From an uncultured Bacteroides sp. (GTDB taxonomy: Bacteria; Bacteroidota; Bacteroidia; Bacteroidales; Bacteroidaceae), in contig NZ_CASFWU010000078.1 in the NCBI RefSeq assembly GCF_949298305.1, positions 1 through 12,999 on the forward strand: a DNA stretch of 12,999 nucleotides, in the 5' to 3' direction. The position numbers and the translations under genes are program-made. The notes beneath the pieces are model-generated. The model searched no databases. It was not told where the DNA came from and saw only the letters and a program-made list of their open reading frames with translations. This document shows, one piece after another, positions 12,936 through 12,999 of the stretch (position 1 is its first letter; every line of letters begins with the position of its first letter).

Positions 12936-12999
12936 TTAATCAAATAGTCCTTCAAAAAGGGGATAATCGAGTTCTTTGACATCGTTGAAATCAGTCTTA
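12936..12999 (-). CDS. C-terminal end of a probable IS4-type transposase, partial
   Basis: Reading leftward from the window edge gives 20 residues, KTDFNDVKELDYPLFEGLFD, then TAA (12936-12938). KTDFNDVKE followed by a short tail ending in LF and acidic residues resembles the C-termini of IS4-family (DUF4372-type) transposases of Bacteroides as I remember them. The catalytic domain is outside the window, so the call rests on this tail. If correct, an insertion sequence ends between 12907 and 12935, close after the small membrane protein gene. Confidence 0.45.
   Translation of the reverse strand, partial: KTDFNDVKELDYPLFEGLFD

Noticed and set aside
1..12999. tRNA or rRNA genes
   Set aside because: No cloverleaf-like arms with a TTCGA-type T-loop and no rRNA-like conserved stretch were seen on either strand.

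Overview
The window looks like a chromosomal stretch from a Bacteroides-type organism (order Bacteroidales). Support: TAnnTTTG promoter boxes (twice with a TTTG box 19 bases upstream), the C-terminus of a Bacteroidetes outer-membrane beta-barrel protein, a Bacteroidales DUF4924 gene, an A-rich rather than Shine-Dalgarno-like stretch before the prfC start, and roughly even GC. The species cannot be fixed from the sequence.

Left part, + strand (1-2517): the 3' end of an outer-membrane barrel gene, a lipoprotein of unknown function with an Ig-like C-terminal half, a broken retropepsin-like protease gene one base after it, a complete metallophosphoesterase of the LpxH-like (UDP-2,3-diacylglucosamine diphosphatase) kind, and a possible 37-residue membrane peptide.

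Middle and right, - strand (2518-12426, read right to left): a Na+-coupled amino-acid symporter with acidic amino-acid signature residues; a 556-base non-coding region with a degenerate 21-22 bp repeat array and a duplicated promoter module; then a compact cluster of LysE-family exporter, DUF4924 protein, RmlD (dTDP-rhamnose synthesis), GxxExxY protein, release factor 3 (prfC) and YigZ. Further left are an HpaII-family restriction endonuclease homologue with no methyltransferase beside it, a second 22-bp repeat array, a nitroreductase and a serine hydrolase. The genes are a mix of housekeeping (prfC, rmlD, yigZ), transport and accessory functions; only the lysE-to-yigZ block looks like one transcription unit.

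Right edge (12427-12999): a regulatory region between the symporter and a small two-helix membrane protein, with facing promoter boxes, a 15-bp palindrome and an 8-bp inverted repeat, followed by what is probably the C-terminal end of a transposase leaving the window.

Most interesting: (1) a perfect 31-bp inverted repeat enclosing exactly the GxxExxY gene between rmlD and prfC; (2) two intergenic arrays of degenerate units on a 22-base period; (3) a tandemly duplicated promoter whose inner copy predicts a leaderless lysE mRNA; (4) a solitary HpaII-like protein with an arginine where the catalytic lysine is expected; (5) a decayed retropepsin gene.
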